64,000 bases of DNA from CAWGCE01 sp964480915 (GTDB lineage: Bacteria; Planctomycetota; Planctomycetia; Pirellulales; Pirellulaceae), in assembly GCA_964480915.1 (NCBI GenBank), contig CAYZRS010000021.1, positions 1-64,000 of the forward strand, written 5' to 3'. This document shows positions 9,403 through 19,061 of the stretch, in pieces (positions within the stretch are counted from its first letter, which is position 1; each line of letters begins with the position of its first letter). Under the pieces are notes generated by a model. It had not been told where the DNA came from and did not search any database. It was given only the letters and a program-made list of their open reading frames with translations. Position numbers and translations under genes: made by a program.

Positions 9403-10923
9403 ATGGCCTTTCTCAGCATGGATTGTCATACAGAGGAAATAGCGAGGATTGCTTCCAGCAAGAAGATTCCTTCGTTGCCCGAGGTGGCGGCGAGGTTGCT
9501 AGAACTTGCGCGTCAGTCGGAACCTGATTTTAACGAAGTCGCACAAGTCATCCGCACCGACCCCGCGATTAGCGGAAAGATACTCAAGACGGTCAATTCC
9601 GCTCTGTTTGGTTTTCGCACGAAGATCGAGACGATTGAACGGGCGGTGCCAACGCTTGGCATCTCCATGATTCGCACCTTGATCCTTAGTTTCCATCTCG
9701 CACAGCAACAGCAAGAATGTCAAAATCTGGATAGCCGCTTAGAGTCGGTGTGGCGCAGTTGCTTGACGCAAGCCGTCTTGGCGGAGCTGATGAGCGAGCA
9801 TTGCGGTCTCGATCCATCCGCAAGTTTTATGGCCGCATTGCTGCAAGATATTGGTATTCTCGCCATGATGGCCGAGTCGCCAAGAGAGTACGCCGATAAC
9901 GTCCTGTCGGTCGCGCGACTGCCGAACACGGTGGCGGCCGAGCGGGCCCATTTTGGTTTCAGCCATGTCGATGTCTCGTCGGCGATCGTGAAAACGTGGA
10001 ACGTCGGCGACGAGTTTGCCCAAGCAATCAAGCACCATCACGATCGTATTTCTGAACCGACCACCTCGCGGCCAAGTTTGACTCAGGTTCTCCAGGCGGC
10101 TCATCTGGGGGCCATGGCGCTGCACGGTGGTCACGCGGCTCCCACGTTGCTGGATGATCATCTAAAAAACTGGCTGATGTTCATCGAACAGAATTTGTCA
10201 ATCACGGCTGACAGCGCCGACGACATCGTTTCTGACATGCATGCCCGCGTGGATAACTACGCAGCCATGTTCAATCTAAAGATCGGTGGCGGTCGGTCGG
10301 CGGTCGCGGTCATCAGCGAGGCGAAAGATTTGCTGAATGAAATCGCGATCGAAACGCAATTGAAACTTGTCGAATCCCAGAAAACCAGCAAATGGCGACG
10401 GGTCGCCAACGAACTGTACAGTGATTGGCTGTCTGGCGCCTATAACCGCCGTTATGTCAGCGAATGCCTGGAAGATGCCATGGCACCGTGGGTGACAAAG
10501 CGCAAGCCGATTGCGATGTTGTTTCTGGACGTCGACAAATTTAAGGACATCAACGACACGTACGGCCACCGTGTTGGTGATCAAGCGATCAAGCATGTCG
10601 CCAAATGGCTTTCGTCAACGACCCGTAGAAAAGACATCGTGATCCGACTTGGTGGAGACGAGTTTCTCGTCGTCATGCAGATCGCTCTGCGACCCTGCAA
10701 AGTCGTCGTCAATCGAATCGCTCAGGAGTTGCCTCCGCTGCCGATGGCCGATGAAGAGCCCATGCCGATGTCTTTGAGCGCAGGCTGTGTCTTCCTCAAT
10801 CCAGATCCCAACGAGCCGCCGGACATTAACTGGCTGATTGATGAGGCCGATCGGCTGATGTACGAAGTCAAGAACCGTGGCGGCCGTAATGTGGCGCTGC
10901 GCGAGATCGCAGCCCAAATCTGA
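9403..10923 (+). CDS. HDOD-GGDEF signalling protein (probable diguanylate cyclase)
   Basis: Residues ~10-210 form an HDOD domain: IASSKKIPSLPEVAARLLEL, then IRTDPAISGKILKTVNSALF and a degenerate HD-type region ending VKTWNVGDEFAQAIKHHHD. After a helical linker, residues ~345-500 are a GGDEF domain with the intact catalytic signature RLGGDEFLVVM, the DVDKFKDINDTYGH Mg/GTP region and an RxxD inhibitory site (RRKD) six to nine residues before GGDEF. It should therefore make c-di-GMP from two GTP and be product-inhibited. No membrane segment is present, so it is cytoplasmic. The ATG at 9403 is preceded by a GAGG ribosome site. The trigger sensed by HDOD is unknown. Confidence 0.9.
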   Translation: MAFLSMDCHTEEIARIASSKKIPSLPEVAARLLELARQSEPDFNEVAQVIRTDPAISGKILKTVNSALFGFRTKIETIERAVPTLGISMIRTLILSFHLAQQQQECQNLDSRLESVWRSCLTQAVLAELMSEHCGLDPSASFMAALLQDIGILAMMAESPREYADNVLSVARLPNTVAAERAHFGFSHVDVSSAIVKTWNVGDEFAQAIKHHHDRISEPTTSRPSLTQVLQAAHLGAMALHGGHAAPTLLDDHLKNWLMFIEQNLSITADSADDIVSDMHARVDNYAAMFNLKIGGGRSAVAVISEAKDLLNEIAIETQLKLVESQKTSKWRRVANELYSDWLSGAYNRRYVSECLEDAMAPWVTKRKPIAMLFLDVDKFKDINDTYGHRVGDQAIKHVAKWLSSTTRRKDIVIRLGGDEFLVVMQIALRPCKVVVNRIAQELPPLPMADEEPMPMSLSAGCVFLNPDPNEPPDINWLIDEADRLMYEVKNRGGRNVALREIAAQI

Positions 10924-11052
10924 AGCACTGACCGGTACCGTGGCATCGGTGGTGCAGTCACGACGGATGGAGCGATCGAGAACTGAAGATGGCGCAGGAA
11001 TGAAAATCTGTTGGAACGAATGAGGAATGACCGATGACGCATGACGAATCGG

Positions 11053-12525
11053 CTAATTGGATCGTTCGTATCCAATGATCTGTGAAGTGTCGGTGCGTAA
11101 CTGCCGCATGTAACTCTTCCACTCATGATTTAGCGTCGTCGTGTCCTCGACATCGAAGGCGGTGTGGAATGCCTTACGCAGTGTGCTCGCCGGCAGCGGT
11201 TGGTCGGCAGGCATCTTGCTTAAACTGGCCAAGAATGCCGTGTATTTGTCGAAGTGCCGCTCCACAAGGAAATGGGTCAATGCCCAGGATTGGCCGTAAC
11301 CGTGTAGGGTCGCGTCCAGTGTTTCTGCCGTTGAGAAGATCTCGTTGCCGACGATGAAGTCAACATTCGAGTGCTTGTCGTCGCCATCGAGTTGGCGGTA
11401 GCGATCGAGCCGGTCTTGGTTGACGGCGCCAACGCCGCTCCAAGTCGCATCCTCCGGCGCTTCGAAATAAGTCGCCAGACCCTCGTGCACCCATGTCGGG
11501 ATTTGGATATTTCGAGGCAGCAGGCCGGTGTTGCCGGCCATTTGATGCGTCGCTTCGTGGGACACGACCTCAATGTCAGCATCTTCGCGAGCGATTTTAA
11601 GAATCATCGTCAGTGCTTCAGCCGAGCGGACAATCTCGGCCACGTTTGCAATGCGTTTGCGGTTCTTCTTGGCGTACGTTGCCTGCGCTTGGAATATCCG
11701 CTCTGCTTCACGGACCGACTTGAATCGGTCGCTTTCACCTTGATCAAAGAAAACCGCCAAGTTGGACTTCATATGCCAAAAGCCGGCCACGCTGGCCATC
11801 GAAGGCCCCAGCTTGCTGCTGAAGGCAAGGAAATCGGGCCGCTCCCGAAAAAGGACGACTTTGAGACGCCGTTTGGGAACCGAAATTCTGATTCCTTCGG
11901 TATAGAACTTTAACAAGAACGATTCGTAGACCTGTTCCAATAGCCTTAGTCGTTCGTCGGCGCGAGATACATCGTCGCCGTCAGCGGTGTCGTGAATGAG
12001 GATGTAGTGGGCGCTCTTGCGAATCTGCATCCCGCTTTTCTTCACGGCACGACGAAGATAGGCCTCTTCTTTTTCCGATTTGCCCAGGTCGCGATGAGTC
12101 TTCGAATAGAGCGACCGGATGCCAAGCGCAATCTCGTTTTTCGGATCCTTGTCCAGCATGATGGCTGCGGTTTTGTAAACTTCGTCGATGAGGCCGTAGC
12201 GCACGCACCATTTCGCCAAATCTATCAGGTCGTGGATGTCGTCACTGTTCTTCGCCTTGAACAGCTTGCGTTCGAACAGCTCTTTGGGCGAACGCGTTGG
12301 ATGGAGTCGATAATTTCCGACTCCCATGATCAGTCTGCCAAACTTTGGATGCATGTACGAGAGCGACTGTCCGGCTTTCTTGGTACGCCCTTGCAGCACG
12401 ATGACAAGTTCGCTCTTGGTGCCCGGCAGACGATATTCGACGATGTCGGCAACGATCGCAGGCGTCAGTACGAGGGTCGCGATGAAGGCAACGAATCGGC
12501 AGGCAAGGTGACGGTGGAATCTCAT
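11053..12525 (-). CDS. Secreted DUF1570-family protein (putative gluzincin-like)
   Basis: I start at the ATG at 12525, which gives a clear signal peptide (MRFHRHLACRFVAFIATLVL, cleaved near AIVA). The upstream in-frame codons have no coding character. The C-terminal half matches DUF1570: VSHEATHQMAGNTGLLPR, then PTWVHEGLATYFEAP. This is a HExxH-like zinc motif (HEATH) followed by an E-containing helix, as in peptidase-like proteins. The first half contains helical TPR-like segments (KWCVRYGLIDEVYKTAAIML). DUF1570 proteins are frequent in planctomycetes and not characterised as far as I know; protease activity is an inference from the HEATH/HEG motifs. It stands alone, facing away from the HDOD gene's end. 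Confidence 0.8.
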   Translation of the reverse strand: MRFHRHLACRFVAFIATLVLTPAIVADIVEYRLPGTKSELVIVLQGRTKKAGQSLSYMHPKFGRLIMGVGNYRLHPTRSPKELFERKLFKAKNSDDIHDLIDLAKWCVRYGLIDEVYKTAAIMLDKDPKNEIALGIRSLYSKTHRDLGKSEKEEAYLRRAVKKSGMQIRKSAHYILIHDTADGDDVSRADERLRLLEQVYESFLLKFYTEGIRISVPKRRLKVVLFRERPDFLAFSSKLGPSMASVAGFWHMKSNLAVFFDQGESDRFKSVREAERIFQAQATYAKKNRKRIANVAEIVRSAEALTMILKIAREDADIEVVSHEATHQMAGNTGLLPRNIQIPTWVHEGLATYFEAPEDATWSGVGAVNQDRLDRYRQLDGDDKHSNVDFIVGNEIFSTAETLDATLHGYGQSWALTHFLVERHFDKYTAFLASLSKMPADQPLPASTLRKAFHTAFDVEDTTTLNHEWKSYMRQLRTDTSQIIGYERSN

Positions 12526-12684
12526 GAGTAAGTCATGCTCGGTGAGGATTGGGGCCGCTCCAATACTGGTACCGGATCCTTCCGTTGTCTCGATACAGGG
12601 CGACGCTTGCAAAAGAGGCTCTGCCCCGCTTATCTACATCGCTTTCTCTCCATCGCATTCGCTTGATTCGATTATGCCACAGAA

Positions 12685-12719
12685 AAAGGCTCAGCAACAT
12701 AAGTCGTCGCTGAGCCTTT
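12685..12719 (-). terminator. Rho-independent terminator of the LEPR-xLL metalloprotease gene
   Basis: An 11-bp perfect stem (aaaggctcagc / gctgagccttt) with a 13-nt loop. Read on the minus strand it follows the stop at 12746 by about 26 bp and runs out into TTTTTC, the expected U-tract. It may also work the other way, but no plus-strand gene ends here. Confidence 0.8.
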
Positions 12720-12745
12720 CTGTTTCCGTAGTATGAGATAACTAT

Positions 12746-15700
12746 TTAGAATGCGCCCCAGGCAGCGAAGAGTGAATCGGTCGTCTGGGCTGCAGACGAC
12801 TGGCGGCGTACTCGTGTTGCCTCGGAACCGATCTCTGTGGAGCGAGCCGGTGAGAGAGCCGGTAGGACTTCAGCTTCCGTAGCCGCCGGCGGCACTAGAT
12901 TCAGAGCGCCATGGTCGGCCGGCAATTCGTCCTGGGGCAAAGCGACGATAGCGCTACCTGCGGATTGGAACTTGTTTGCATTCCAGATGACGAAGTCGGC
13001 ACCGTCGGTGAATCCGTCTCCATTGAAATCGCCGCTGCACCAGCCGGTGTCTGATTGGAATTTGTTGGCATTCCACACAATAAAGTCAGCACCGTTGACT
13101 TCGAAATCAAGGTTTGCGTCGCCCAGGATCGTGCCCTTCACGTCCGTCACCCAATAGTGCAGGTCGCTGACGCCCAACGATCCATCGGCGTCCAAATCGT
13201 AGCTGGGATCGGTGCTGCCAGCGGCCAAAGCGGCGCTTAGTTCGTCCACGTCGTGGCAGTCGAAGAGGCCATCGCCGTTAAAGTCTCCCGGAACGGTTCC
13301 CGTACCGAGGTCGACATCGAAACTACCCACGACACCGGCCGCGAGGAAGTTATTGGACGTATCGGTGATCTCAAAGGCTTCGATTGAGACCGAGTAGGTG
13401 CCATCGTCACTGGCGTCCCAGACGCCGCCAGCGGCTGGGATGGTCAAAGTGGCCGTTATCGAGGCCGCATCGGCGTTAGGCGTGATCGCATCGATCGTCG
13501 CCAGTTCGTCATAGCCGTTGGGCCCAGTGACCCGCACCGTGCCGGTCGTGAGATCGGCGCTTTCAATCGCCACGTCGTCGTTAAAGGTCACATCGATGGT
13601 GTGTGAACTGCCGCCCGCGACGGTGACGTCCGTTGGGTTGGAAGAGGCTGTGGGAGCGGCTGTGTCCGTGGCGATTGTCACCGTCGTGTGGATCGTTCGC
13701 GCTGCGTTGTTGCCACCGAACACCGTATCGCCCATCGTGTCGTATTGCAGGCAACTGTTGAAATCAGCGGCCGTCAGGCCTGTTGCGTATTGCAAGATCG
13801 GCAGGTCGCTGTTGAGCGGTGCAAACACGCTGGTCGTGACATTTACGCGACCCGAGTAGTAAATCGTTCCTGTCCAATTCACGCCGCCTGTTGGCAGGTA
13901 ATTCAATGGTTCGGGCCCGGGAATGGTGATGTCGAGCAGTTCGTCACCGGCGATATCGGTGTCGAGACGAACCGTCATCAGCCCTGTCACTGGGTTGTAG
14001 ATGAAGTCGGTCGACGTGTCGCCCAGGATTCCGTGTGGAGCAGGACTGTCACAGCTTAGGCCCCATTGCATGACATCGATGGTCGCCACTGCGGTCGCTG
14101 ATCCACCATTGCCGTCGGTGACTTCGTAAGTGAATGAGTCCATTCCGCGGAAGCCGGCATCGGGTACGTATTCAAAGCTGCCGTCAACTGCGAGCGTCAG
14201 CGACCCGTTCGTCGTCGCGACGATAGGTGTCGTCGTGACAGCCAGCGCGTCACCTTCGACGTCGGAATCGTTGTCGAGCAAATCATCGACTCCGGCGACC
14301 GCTGTCAGCGTGCCTCCTTGGACGATCGAATACGTTTCGCCGATTACCGATGGGGCATCGTTCTCGGAAGCAATCGTGAGCGTTACGACGGCCGTATCGA
14401 CGCTGCCGTTACCGTCCGTGACCATGTACTCGAACGAATCGGTCCCGTAGAAATTCGGGTCCGGAATGTATTCAAAAGATCCGTCCGCTTGCAGGGTCAA
14501 TGTGCCGTTGGTCGGTTCCGCGACGAGTGGGAAAAGGACTTCCAAAGGATCGTTGGAAGGGTCGGTGTCATTGCCCAAAACGCCCGGAGCGCTCTGAATC
14601 AACGGTACATCTTCTGTGACCGCGAAACTGTCCGCGTTGGCCGTGGGCGAGTCGTTGGAACTGGTAATCTGCACCGAACCGGACAATGTGTACTGGCCGA
14701 GGCTGCCGTAATCGGTGTAGCCATTGGACGCCGTTCCTTTGCCGACGCCGTCGACAACGACGTAGTAGAAACCGCCCGGCAAATTGTTCGCGGAAAGCGA
14801 GGCGTCGATTCTATTGGTCGGGTTGTCGGAATCGATGAGGTTCCCATTTTGATCGTACAGCGACAGCTCGATATCTAAATTGGGGCCTGGAGTGAACGGA
14901 TCAGCGTCGACCGAGATGTTTCCGCTGTTTCCGTTGATGGCAATGCTAAAGACATCGGAATCCCCAGCGTTGTGAATGATGCCAGCTTCGTTGAAGTTGA
15001 CTCCAGAGACCGTAACGGCGGTTGCGGTGAGCAGGTTCCCGACATCGTTTCCGTGGTCATCGGCAACGTATTGAATTCGGTTGTTGATCAGTTGCAGGTC
15101 ATTTTGGCCGCTGGTCGCATTGGCGTATTCACCGCTGCTCCATTGCGTCAGTTGGCGGTTGTAGCCGACACCCATGATCGGCGCCCAACCCGTGACGCCA
15201 CTTCCATGCCCAGTGTAATACGTGGTCGAGCCGATACCGTCGTGGAGGAGAGAGAGTGCGTGCCCAACTTCATGGGAGGCGGCTTCCGCCACGTTTTTAG
15301 CGCCGGTCCCCAGGTTGTTCTCAAACACCCAGACCGGTGTGTCGCTGTTGTAGCCCCACGAGTTCAGGTAGGCGACGCCGCCCGCACCGGAGTACCAGCG
15401 ATTGCCCGTGTTGCTATCGACATCGGTCGAAATCATGACTCGAATGCCTTGGCCGCCTTGAGAGAAGAAGGCCGAGCCCGGATCTTCCGTTGTCACGTCA
15501 ACGTTGAAAGGAGCAAAGTCTTCGCTCACGCGGTTCCAAATCTCTTCAATTCGTGACAATTCCGTGTTGCTGAAATTATTCACATCGCCGTCGATGGAGT
15601 AGGCGGGTGCGTGAATCGCGTTGCCGTTGTTGCTGCCATTCCAAGCCGTACCAGAAATAATCTGCCCATCAAAATCGAGGAAGATCTTCTTGGCGGCTGT

Positions 15701-16117
15701 CGGGTTGCTGTGGAGGATGGGTACGTCGAGTGGCCGCGATTCGTAGGGACCGGTCGGGAAATCAAAGACGAGGTCCTGATTGATCGACTCTGGATTGGGG
15801 GCCGGGTCAAAGAAAAATTGATTCCCCTCGGCATCGGCACGAAGCAGTGGATCGTCAGCGTCGATCGACGTGCCGGGCAGGTCGTCGATGTTGAAATCGA
15901 TCAGATCGAGTTCGCTATGATCGTGACCGTCTCCGACATAATGGCCTCCCGTGGAGCCGCAGCAACCTGGACAAGCGCAGCCGGCGCCATGGACGTCAGC
16001 GACGGGTTCGATGTCAAAGACGTCGCCGGCGAGCAGGTTCCGAGGTTCTAAGGCCTCACTGCGACCAAAGCTCCGTAACTTCCCATTTTGCTGCCGCTTC
16101 CCCAGTCGATCTGCCAT
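12746..16117 (-). CDS. LEPR-xLL secreted metzincin-like metalloprotease with tandem Ig/cadherin and dockerin-like modules
   Basis: 1123 residues. The N terminus lacks a classical signal peptide but carries ALEPRNLLAGD at residues ~22-32, the LEPR-xLL motif of giant planctomycete exported proteins, followed by a Cys-rich CACPGCCG segment. Around residue 280 is a zinc site, ASHEVGHALSLLHDG (HExGHxxxxxH), and then APIMGVGY as a possible Met-turn; these define a metzincin-like protease domain (~140-350). A PPC-like beta domain follows (DVFSIAINGNSG ... GFYYVVVDGVGKG), then two tandem bacterial Ig/cadherin-type repeats (SFEYIPDPNFYGTDSFEYMV and SFEYVPDAGFRGMDSFTYEV). The C-terminal third has dockerin-like calcium loops (GDFNGDGLFDCHD, GDFNGDGFTDGADF) and two WNANKFQS repeats. 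The ATG at 16117 has an AGGGGAACAGGGA leader. Likely a surface or extracellular protein. Confidence 0.9.
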   Translation of the reverse strand: MADRLGKRQQNGKLRSFGRSEALEPRNLLAGDVFDIEPVADVHGAGCACPGCCGSTGGHYVGDGHDHSELDLIDFNIDDLPGTSIDADDPLLRADAEGNQFFFDPAPNPESINQDLVFDFPTGPYESRPLDVPILHSNPTAAKKIFLDFDGQIISGTAWNGSNNGNAIHAPAYSIDGDVNNFSNTELSRIEEIWNRVSEDFAPFNVDVTTEDPGSAFFSQGGQGIRVMISTDVDSNTGNRWYSGAGGVAYLNSWGYNSDTPVWVFENNLGTGAKNVAEAASHEVGHALSLLHDGIGSTTYYTGHGSGVTGWAPIMGVGYNRQLTQWSSGEYANATSGQNDLQLINNRIQYVADDHGNDVGNLLTATAVTVSGVNFNEAGIIHNAGDSDVFSIAINGNSGNISVDADPFTPGPNLDIELSLYDQNGNLIDSDNPTNRIDASLSANNLPGGFYYVVVDGVGKGTASNGYTDYGSLGQYTLSGSVQITSSNDSPTANADSFAVTEDVPLIQSAPGVLGNDTDPSNDPLEVLFPLVAEPTNGTLTLQADGSFEYIPDPNFYGTDSFEYMVTDGNGSVDTAVVTLTIASENDAPSVIGETYSIVQGGTLTAVAGVDDLLDNDSDVEGDALAVTTTPIVATTNGSLTLAVDGSFEYVPDAGFRGMDSFTYEVTDGNGGSATAVATIDVMQWGLSCDSPAPHGILGDTSTDFIYNPVTGLMTVRLDTDIAGDELLDITIPGPEPLNYLPTGGVNWTGTIYYSGRVNVTTSVFAPLNSDLPILQYATGLTAADFNSCLQYDTMGDTVFGGNNAARTIHTTVTIATDTAAPTASSNPTDVTVAGGSSHTIDVTFNDDVAIESADLTTGTVRVTGPNGYDELATIDAITPNADAASITATLTIPAAGGVWDASDDGTYSVSIEAFEITDTSNNFLAAGVVGSFDVDLGTGTVPGDFNGDGLFDCHDVDELSAALAAGSTDPSYDLDADGSLGVSDLHYWVTDVKGTILGDANLDFEVNGADFIVWNANKFQSDTGWCSGDFNGDGFTDGADFVIWNANKFQSAGSAIVALPQDELPADHGALNLVPPAATEAEVLPALSPARSTEIGSEATRVRRQSSAAQTTDSLFAAWGAF

Positions 16118-16330
16118 TCCCTGTTCCCCTCTGGTGTGTTTGCCAATTCCCCTAATAAACTAGTTTCGCAACGGCTGCGGAAAGCGTCAACGTTGTAGTC
16201 GGGCGTGTCGCCATTTTCTGAAAAATAATGCAGAAAAACTCGGTATTGGGTGTCCGCTGGTCGCCAGGCCACCGCTCGAATCGTAAAAAGTAGCCACTGG
16301 CTGTAACTCAAGCGACTGAATGGAGCCGTC

Positions 16331-17953
16331 ATGGGACTGGAAGATTTTTTGAAAGACATTCTCGGCGGCATCGAAGAGCAGATGCAGGATCGAGAGCGCG
16401 GTTTTGAGGAGTCCACTCGACCGAGTGCTGAGCATGCACGCCCAAGTAAGGTGGCTCAAAGCGAATCGGGAATTGCACGCGTGATGAGATCGGTCGTTCA
16501 GATCGTTGCCTTACGGCAAGGATTCCTGGGTGGTATGTCGTCCGCTTGGACCGGTTCGGGAACCATCGTTCATCCTTCGGGGATCATCCTGACGAACTGC
16601 CATGTCGCCAATCCGCGCGCGATGGGCATGTCGTCCCCTCCGGCCGACCGTCTAGGAATTGCCATTACCGACCGCTCGGACGAACCCCCTGCCCTTTCTT
16701 ATTTTGGCGAGTGCATCGCGAGTCTTCCCGAATTGGATCTGGCTGTGATCCAAATCATTTCCGATGTCAAAGGACGGCGAGCCACAAATCTAGATCTGCC
16801 TGCCGTCGCCATCGGCGATTCAGATTCTTTGGAGCTCGGCGATCGCCTGGCAATTTTGGGGTATCCGGGAATTGGGGGAGAAACGGTCACGTTCACTTCG
16901 GGCAACGTTTCCGGGTTCACGGCGGAAGAGAGGATTCGCGTCAATCGAGCTTGGATCAAAACCGATGCGACGATTGCCGGTGGTAACAGTGGCGGAACTG
17001 CCGTCAACCAAGCTGGTGAATTGGTTGGCATCCCGACGCAGGCTGCTGCGGGACGTGGCATCACTCCGGTCGACGCTCGACCGGTGCTCGATACGAATCG
17101 CGACGGACGGGTCGATCAGCGCGACACGCCGATGGCGGTGGGCGGTTTTATCAACGGGCTTCGTCCGGTCAATCTGGCGATTCCATTGTTGGAGAAAGCC
17201 GGCTTGCGGGTCGACCGCGACCAAAGTGGCCGGCGCCAGGCGGCTCCTTCGATCTTCCCCGGTGATCGAGGGCGCGACATGCCTCAAGCGAGCCAGCCCG
17301 GCTTTCGCGAATTGCTCTTTAGCACACGCATTACGACCGATGGCCGGCCCATTCATCCAACGAAACATGTCCCCGTGGGACATGAGACAATCTACGCAAC
17401 CTTCGAGTTTTTCGACATGAAAAACGGCACGCCATGGAGTGTCGTCTGGATGGCGGACGACAAGGTCATCATCGATCAGCAAGACGAATGGGATGATGGT
17501 TCCGAAGGTCGCAAAGTGGTCAAGGTCAGCAACCGCAAGGGGCTGCCTCAAGGCGAGTATCATCTCGTATTGGGAATCGGCGGAACGATCGCGTTGGAAG
17601 GCAAGGTGGTTGTTGGTTCTCGCATCGATGAAAGCGACACCGAAATTTCGGGCGCAGTCGTCAACGCGGAAAATGGGCGTCCCGTCAACGACGCCCTCGT
17701 GATGGTCCTGAAGCCGGGTGAATCGGTACGTGGCTTCTTGCGTACCCAAGATAAGTCGGCCGTTCTGACATCGACAGAGACCGATCGCGATGGATCTTTC
17801 AAGTTGCCAGACCAACTGCCGAAGGGAATCGCTTACGGCTTGGTCGTCGCGGCACGCGGGTTCATGCCGGTCGCCGTTGAAGGTGCCTTGCGAGTCGGCC
17901 CGGATGCGCCAGAGCACGCCGACATCGGGACGGTTGAGCTAAAACCCAGATAG
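16331..17953 (+). CDS. Trypsin-like serine protease with C-terminal carboxypeptidase-regulatory domain
   Basis: 540 residues with no signal peptide. The chymotrypsin-fold core spans ~45-235: GSGTIVHPSGIILTNCHV gives the catalytic His, ELDLAVIQI the Asp, and TIAGGNSGGTAVN the Ser (GNSGG), so the triad is complete and DegP/HtrA-like; no PDZ domain follows. After the core, VLDTNRDGRVDQRDTP is an EF-hand/dockerin-like calcium loop sitting inside the chain. The last ~110 residues (ISGAVVNAENGRPVNDALVM) are a carboxypeptidase-regulatory-like beta-sandwich. The ATG at 16331 follows a GGAG ribosome site by 6 bases. Absence of a signal peptide leaves location uncertain; a quality-control role is inference from the family. 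Confidence 0.88.
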   Translation: MGLEDFLKDILGGIEEQMQDRERGFEESTRPSAEHARPSKVAQSESGIARVMRSVVQIVALRQGFLGGMSSAWTGSGTIVHPSGIILTNCHVANPRAMGMSSPPADRLGIAITDRSDEPPALSYFGECIASLPELDLAVIQIISDVKGRRATNLDLPAVAIGDSDSLELGDRLAILGYPGIGGETVTFTSGNVSGFTAEERIRVNRAWIKTDATIAGGNSGGTAVNQAGELVGIPTQAAAGRGITPVDARPVLDTNRDGRVDQRDTPMAVGGFINGLRPVNLAIPLLEKAGLRVDRDQSGRRQAAPSIFPGDRGRDMPQASQPGFRELLFSTRITTDGRPIHPTKHVPVGHETIYATFEFFDMKNGTPWSVVWMADDKVIIDQQDEWDDGSEGRKVVKVSNRKGLPQGEYHLVLGIGGTIALEGKVVVGSRIDESDTEISGAVVNAENGRPVNDALVMVLKPGESVRGFLRTQDKSAVLTSTETDRDGSFKLPDQLPKGIAYGLVVAARGFMPVAVEGALRVGPDAPEHADIGTVELKPR

Positions 17954-18082
17954 CGGTTCGGTCATCTCAGCGTGTCCCGTGAGGCTTACTGGTTTTCGGC
18001 AAAGGAAGCTTGCTTGTTGATGAGGCCGAGCATTGCCGGGGCGTGCTCGCAGAACTCTACCTTTTTTCAGCGGGACGATAAC

Positions 18083-19030
18083 GTGCCAAACATTCTTTCT
18101 TTGACTGTGGCGATCTTTCTCAGCACCCTCGTCTTGGTGAATTCCTTATTCTCCCAGGACCAAACAGCGCTATCGGCCGAGGCCAATTCACCAGCAGCGG
18201 TCGGAACGCCGCTAACGATCGGCACGACGTTTCGACGGAAATCGGAGATCATGGAGGACGAGCGCGAAGTCAATGTGTGGCTGCCTCCCAGCTATGCGGC
18301 GAGCGACAACGAATATCCGGTGCTCTACGTGATCGACGGAGGGGTAGCGCAGGACTTTCACCACATCAGCGGCCTGGCTCAACTGTCCACGATCAACGGC
18401 AGCTACGACGAGTTCATTGTCATCGGTATCCAAACAAGTGACCGCGTCGCCGAACTGTGCAGCGAACAGAAGGACCCGCGATATCTCAAGGAATCTCCCA
18501 AGCGAGGCAATTCGGATCGATTTTTAAAATATGTCAAAGGGGAAGTGATTCCGTTTGTGGAAGGGAAGTATCGCACAAACGAGCGTCGAGCCGTCGTGGG
18601 GGAATCGCTGGCAGGGCTATTCATCACCGAGGTGTTCCTACAAAGTCCGGACACATTCACGGACTACATTTCGATTAGCCCCAGTTTGTGGTGGGATGAC
18701 AAAGCGCTCGCCAAGTCGGCAAGCGAGCTGTTGACCGCTCACGACGAGGAACCGAGGCAGCTCTATTTGACGATGGGTGACGAAGGGGGCACGATGCAGA
18801 AAGGGCTTGAAATGGTGTTGGGAGCGATTGAGGCAAACAAACCGGGCGGCCTCACGTTGCACTATGTCGATCGACGTAAGACGGAGGTCCATGCGACGAT
18901 CTATCACCCTGCCGTGCATGACGCCCTGCGAAAGCTATTCGGCAAACCGCTTCCCGACTATGGACCGCCCCCATGGTACTTGTTGGAAGGTGGGCAGCCG
19001 GCAGATGATCTGCCGCCAGAGCGGAACTAA
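18083..19030 (+). CDS. Secreted esterase, Esterase_D/Fes-like
   Basis: The GTG at 18083 begins a good signal peptide (VPNILSLTVAIFLSTLVLVN) with a GGGAC element upstream; the open frame runs back to 17972 but its extra 37 residues have no coding character. The mature part is an alpha/beta hydrolase of the PF00756 esterase type: VWLPPSYAASDNEYPVLYVI is the typical opening, the nucleophile elbow is GESLAGLF (G-x-S-x-x-G), and VDRRKTEVHATIYHPAVHDA carries the C-terminal His region. Family members include enterochelin and siderophore esterases as well as general acyl esterases, so the substrate is open. It follows the protease by about 130 bp, possibly a separate unit. Confidence 0.83.
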   Translation: MPNILSLTVAIFLSTLVLVNSLFSQDQTALSAEANSPAAVGTPLTIGTTFRRKSEIMEDEREVNVWLPPSYAASDNEYPVLYVIDGGVAQDFHHISGLAQLSTINGSYDEFIVIGIQTSDRVAELCSEQKDPRYLKESPKRGNSDRFLKYVKGEVIPFVEGKYRTNERRAVVGESLAGLFITEVFLQSPDTFTDYISISPSLWWDDKALAKSASELLTAHDEEPRQLYLTMGDEGGTMQKGLEMVLGAIEANKPGGLTLHYVDRRKTEVHATIYHPAVHDALRKLFGKPLPDYGPPPWYLLEGGQPADDLPPERN

Positions 19031-19061
19031 CTTTCGACGCGAAGGTTGGTGGCTCCGGTCC

